A stretch of 64,000 nucleotides of DNA from Megaleporinus macrocephalus (taxonomy: Eukaryota; Chordata; Actinopteri; Characiformes; Anostomidae). The stretch is taken from positions 25,253,518-25,317,517 of the forward strand of contig CM038708.1 in the NCBI GenBank assembly GCA_021613375.1, read 5' to 3'. The notes under the pieces were generated by a model that worked only from the letters and a program-made list of their open reading frames with translations, was not told where the DNA came from and searched no databases. This document shows, in pieces, positions 59,621 through 64,000 of the stretch; positions within the stretch are counted from its first letter, which is position 1; the number at the start of each line of letters is the position of its first letter. A program made the position numbers and the translations under genes.

Positions 59621-59945
59621 TCTCTATGGCTCTCACTATGGTTTCATTTAGTCATTATTGTCTTTCTGTGTCTCTCTCTCTTTAAGTCTCTTTATTTTGC
59701 TCTGTTTCACCCTGTCTTTCTCTCTCTCACTCTCTCTTCCCCCCCTTGTCTCTTTATGTCTCTCTATATGTTTTTCTTTCTGTCTTTCTTTTTGTGTCTC
59801 TCTGTTTTTGTGTTTCTTTTTGTTTTTTCACAGATTTTCTCACTATGCCTCTTTTGTGTCACTTTTCTTCTCTCTCTGTCTTTCTCTCTTTCTTTCTGTC
59901 TCCCTCACTTTCTTTGTGTCTCTCTCTCTCTCTCGTTTCCCACTT
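59620..59945 (+). repeat. CT-rich low-complexity tail of the minisatellite
   Basis: Irregular TCTCTNTTT sequence continues after the 36-bp register is lost. Confidence 0.75.
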
Positions 59946-62050
59946 GTACAGTTTTGACCCAGTCATATGACACATCCCAGAGATGAAAGAGAGAAAGGGA
60001 GGAAAAGAGAGAAAGACAGAGAGAGAGAGAGGTGCTGGTGCAGATAATCATTATACTTATGATGAAGATGATGATGATGATGATAATAACCTGCTCTCTG
60101 TGTCAATTTCGGTATGTGCTGCACTTCCGTTATAAATTACCGCCCATTTTACCATTCAGTGTGCTAGCTGTGGGGCGCTAACATCCCACACAGGTCTCCG
60201 AACCCCTACCTTCTTCTCTCGCAGCCTCGCGTTCGGGAAAGATAAGTGCATCTTATGTTGGTCCCAAAAAAGAAAAGCTAGTTTTATATCTTATATTACA
60301 CAATCCACTCAGCTTCTTTTAGGACGTGTGCGAGGCAGGACACCTCTTCATTCTTTGAGATTTAAGCCCTGAGGTCAGGTTGGTCAAACACTCCAGCGAG
60401 AGCTTGTGCCACAACATGTGCATAGACTCTAATGGTAAAGCCCAGCTTCATGATAATCTGAGGCAAAAATAAAAAGTTGACTGGCGCAAATGAGAAAGTG
60501 TCTAAATAGTTTTTGGCATGAATGCAAAGCAAAACTGATTTCTTGGCAAGTAGAATTGTCTTATATCTGATTAATATATCTCATATTTCTCACTTGGAGT
60601 AAATTGCATTATCTCACTCTATTGGCAGATCATTTTGCTTACTTTAAGAAATATGCTTGAAACAAACTGCCAGTATAGTGAGATAATTTGGCTCACTCAA
60701 TTCACTTTAAACAAATAAAAACACTTGGAAACAACATAAAACATCCTATAATAAGATAACAACAATCTCAAAATGATAAATACAAGATATATCGACTACA
60801 TATCAATTATTTTTATTTTGGAATTTGCTTCTATGAAAACCTTTAATAGGTGTAAAAGCTTTACATTAAGGGGAGGTTCTTTAAGCGTATGGGCCACATT
60901 TGATTTTAGTGGTTTCATGTAGATCATCTACAGATACACGTAATACAACAAGGTAGGACAGGCCAGGGCTCGCTGGCTCGCGTGCTAACTTCAGTAGATT
61001 TGACATTTTATACAAATCTTATTTATTGCCCCTTTAATACATTTCTATCTGAATGCTTGTTAATGAGATATTGAGCATTTACAATGCATTTACAGAGATC
61101 TATCTAAATACAGTGTGACCGATATGTTCTACACCCACACACATCTCATAATAATGGCTCTGTCAATAATGGTTCTTTAGGAAATCAGAACCGATTCTTC
61201 AAAAAACCTTTTTTGCTACCTTTACTTTGATAGTGATCTCCTCTACAATGATCTATAAAACTAGACATACCACTGCATGTCATTGTACATTAAACAGTGG
61301 CTTGTATGGTGGCTATTTGATTTAGAATTTAGTGAGCTGCCTTTATATATTTATTTATTTAAACGTTATTTAAATTCTAAGAACCAGCGTTGTCAGTGAT
61401 AAAAGGCCACTGTAATGTTTTATAATGTTTTAATATTATTTCCTCATACAGCTGTCTATTGAAAGGTTGTTGAGAGAACATTTGTGGCTAGAAGCCATTC
61501 CTCACTTATAATTCCTCATAAATAACCCATTTTTTAAATCTTTGTACAGAACAGTTAGGTGATTCATACTGAATAAAATTCTCTGTTCAAAGAAAAAAAT
61601 TGATATATCTGCAGGTATATCTACCTGAATGCAACTTCTGTTTCGTATGACTGTTCAGAAAACGTAGACAACAACACCACATGCTGAAAAACATCTACAA
61701 ATCCAGTATTTCTTCTGACATCAGGGGTATTAATAGGGTGTTTGTCCCTGTACTCTCCAGTGAAGGCTTTACTTTAGATGCAATAGTGAGGTGAGATATC
61801 CATGAGAACCTTCCTGTGGTAGGAGAGACTTCAATGAGTAAATAAATTGTTGTTGTTGTTGTTATGCTCTATGTGTATTATTAAGCTGGACAGTGACATT
61901 AGTTAGTTAGTGGGTCGGTGGACTGGAGCTGTGTGACCTGCTTGCTTCCCGGCTGCGGTTCTCCCCCGCTGCTGTGTTCAATAAAGCAGCGTCCGCTTAA
62001 AGCAGTATGTTTCCTGTGACTTCTTCAGGCCGACGTCACACCGCTTTTGT
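59946..62050. other. Intergenic stretch
   Basis: It contains a GAT microsatellite (60061-60088), GGTTC-type repeat words (61165-61210) and a GTT tract (61849-61863). No gene seen. Confidence 0.45.
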
Positions 62051-62059
62051 TCATACGAC

Positions 62060-62520
62060 GTATGTGTAGATACCCAGAGAACAAACGGCAGCTGTTCCTG
62101 CGTCTCTAGTTCATTTGCCCCCATAACCCAGATGACACTGGCCAGAACCTTACTCATACTCTGCAAGTGGTGTGAACTCCTTGTCCTAATTACACACTAC
62201 AGCACAAAACACAACACACCAGTCCCACATAATTTCCCAAACAAAGCAGCCATTAATCTAGCCGCACTTCCTCTTCGGTTTAGCACGAGGCTAATTAGCC
62301 GGCTGCTTGGAGACAGAGGAAGGGCTTTAATTGATAAACGTGGGTATGTGAGTGTACAGAAGCGACTGCGGTGCCATGGCAGGGCTTAATCACAGGAAAT
62401 AAGCCCAGGAATGGGGGACCACGAGTGCCATTAGGCCCAGAGCATGCTGGGTAAAGAGGCAACCATTAGAGAAACATTAAATTAAACTAATTGTCACTCA
62501 GGGAGGAACGGACTAGCGTG
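62060..62520. promoter_or_regulatory. Candidate conserved non-coding element
   Basis: Complex, moderately GC-rich sequence with homeodomain-type cores (GAGGCTAATTAGCC near 62290, TTTAATTGATAAAC near 62327, AACTAATTGTC near 62489). It has no transposon ends. Suspected enhancer only. Confidence 0.33.
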
Positions 62521-63307
62521 GTGCAAAGAGAGAGAGAGAGAGAGAGAACACAGATCAGTGTATAAGGCAGGGAATGAGTCAAATGGAAGTACTTGAAGGG
62601 TAAATTGACTGCTTTAGTTTTGGGATAATGCTAATAGTTTAGTAAGCACTGGGAAAACAGAAAGGAATTTAGTTATGTTATTATTAGTTATATATTATAT
62701 TTGTAATTTCTATGAAGGCTTTCTATGTTTCTGGTTGATATGATATTCCCCTGGATTTATTGTACCTCAGTTTTATGGTTGAAGCTTTCTATAGGATCAG
62801 TTAAAATACTTCCTCAGTCAGCTAGGTTACATGTTTACCAGCCAAATGAATTGTATAGAATATTTACACATGCCTGGTCATTTTTATGGTTATTGTTTTG
62901 GAAATGTGTTTGTGTTGGTAACAATCATTCCCATATACATGCAGCATTAATTTAATTTTAATTTTAGATACTTTATTAATCCCCATAGGGAAATTTAAGA
63001 TATCTGCATTTAACCCATACATGCAGTGAAACACTCACATACACATACACACTAGTGAACAGGCACATTAGGGGGCAGTGAGCACACTTGCCTGGAATGG
63101 TGGACAGCTCTGGAGAAATTAGGGCAGGCAATTCTTCCACAAACATAAAACCTGCAGCATAAGAGCACAGAAAACAGTCTATATTCTTTGTGCACATTCT
63201 TTCCCAAGTACTGCAGGTTAAAGTAATGAAATTCATCAGTAATTTTCAAATTATTATTTATAAGACCTTAATAATTGCTTATTTTGTTGCAATTTACAAA
63301 CAAACCT

Positions 63308-63395
<88 letters not shown>

Positions 63396-64000
63396 ATGTT
63401 TAATCATACAACTCTTTATTCTATGTCAGTGTATTTGTCCCCTATTGAAATACTTGTTATTAGTCAGCATGCCTGTTTGGTCTGTTCCGTATGTTATGTG
63501 ACATGCGTGCACTAATAATTCCCTGTATGTGCAACATATTAGGCAAATCAGATTCTGATTTGTATTTTAAAAGTAAAAGAAAAGTAAATGGGCTAAAAGT
63601 ATTATTCATGATAGTTCCGCTTCAAAGTTTTTCGCACACCACAATCGAACGGCTTCACCACGGGTCACTATTATTGGTACAGTTCAGTTCACAGTAAATG
63701 AGCAACATCATGCTGTCAAATTTTAGGGGGCTAGCAGTGTCTTATAATCGAAAGCCGTCAGGAAGCTGCCAGCGCTCGGTCATTTTCAATAGCCATTATG
63801 TAACTACTTCCTTGTCTCAAATATGTAGAATTTTCACTTTCCTTTTTTTTTTTTTTGCTTGCGTGGTGATCATTTGACAGCCTGCTATTGAGGACCATCA
63901 GGAGGTAAAATCCTTCAATCAAAGTTTTCCCGAGAACTGTTATTAAGAGCACTGTGGCAAATCCAAAAAAAAAGTAAAAGCAGTAGCTTTTTTACATCAC
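62521..64000. other. AT-rich intergenic stretch
   Basis: GA tract at 62528-62546, a TTAATTTTAATTTTAG patch near 62950 and an 83-bp AT tract at 63310-63392. No gene seen. Confidence 0.45.
63310..63392 (+). repeat. AT microsatellite
   Basis: About 41 TA units. Confidence 0.9.

Noticed and set aside
56400..59986. Frames of up to 262 aa with repeated SLSRSLSLC units
   Set aside because: The 36-bp repeat period is a multiple of three, so open frames persist by construction.
61910..62010. Possible LTR fragment with AATAAA at about 61980
   Set aside because: No paired LTR, primer-binding site or polypurine tract could be found nearby.
1..64000. CRISPR arrays, rRNA genes, tRNA genes
   Set aside because: No spaced direct repeats, rRNA-like blocks or tRNA A/B boxes in a foldable context were seen by eye; a tRNAscan-SE run would be decisive.

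Overview
The window looks like teleost fish nuclear DNA. It is AT-rich, its genes have GT-AG introns, and most of the rest is fish-type transposon debris: Tc1/mariner, several hAT-like MITEs, a teleost L1 and common dispersed GGTTC repeats. Microsatellites and three strand-asymmetric tandem arrays add to this. I see no bacterial-style operon, CRISPR array, rRNA or tRNA. Gene density is low: three multi-exon genes can be reconstructed with confidence, all on the + strand.

Layout. (1) 0-17 kb is non-coding apart from a possible terminal exon of an upstream gene at 599-658; it holds MITE fragments and microsatellites. (2) 17.3-28.2 kb carries a five-exon type I membrane receptor of 291 aa: signal peptide, one Ig V domain of the TIGIT/CD226/CD96/nectin kind, a transmembrane segment and a tyrosine-rich tail. 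(3) 28.5-32 kb is a dead Tc1 element, a dispersed repeat and a tandem array rich in AATAAA. (4) 32.3-43.7 kb is a tandem segmental duplication holding two intact three-coding-exon genes for a GNAT enzyme, the fish histidine N-acetyltransferase (NAT16-like). Each encodes 333 aa; the two proteins differ at 24 positions by my count. The second unit was later split by an insertion of about 3.4 kb made of L1 and hAT sequence. (5) 43.7-64 kb has no firm gene. It holds MITEs, a TG-rich array at 50.9 kb, a large 36-bp minisatellite at 56.4-59.6 kb, one unrecognised 80-aa open frame, and several complex, homeobox-site-rich stretches that could be conserved non-coding elements.

How the parts relate. 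The receptor and the acetyltransferases are functionally unrelated neighbours. In human, TIGIT lies beside ZBTB20, a gene with a large regulatory domain, so the gene-poor right half could belong to a similar neighbour; that is only inference. The most informative finding is the history of the acetyltransferase pair. The duplication joint falls at a Tc1 end. The promoters have diverged by a 24-bp indel beside a TATA-like box. A tract of about 577 bp covering coding exon 1 and intron 1 is almost identical, while coding exon 2 differs at about 8% of sites, which points to gene conversion.
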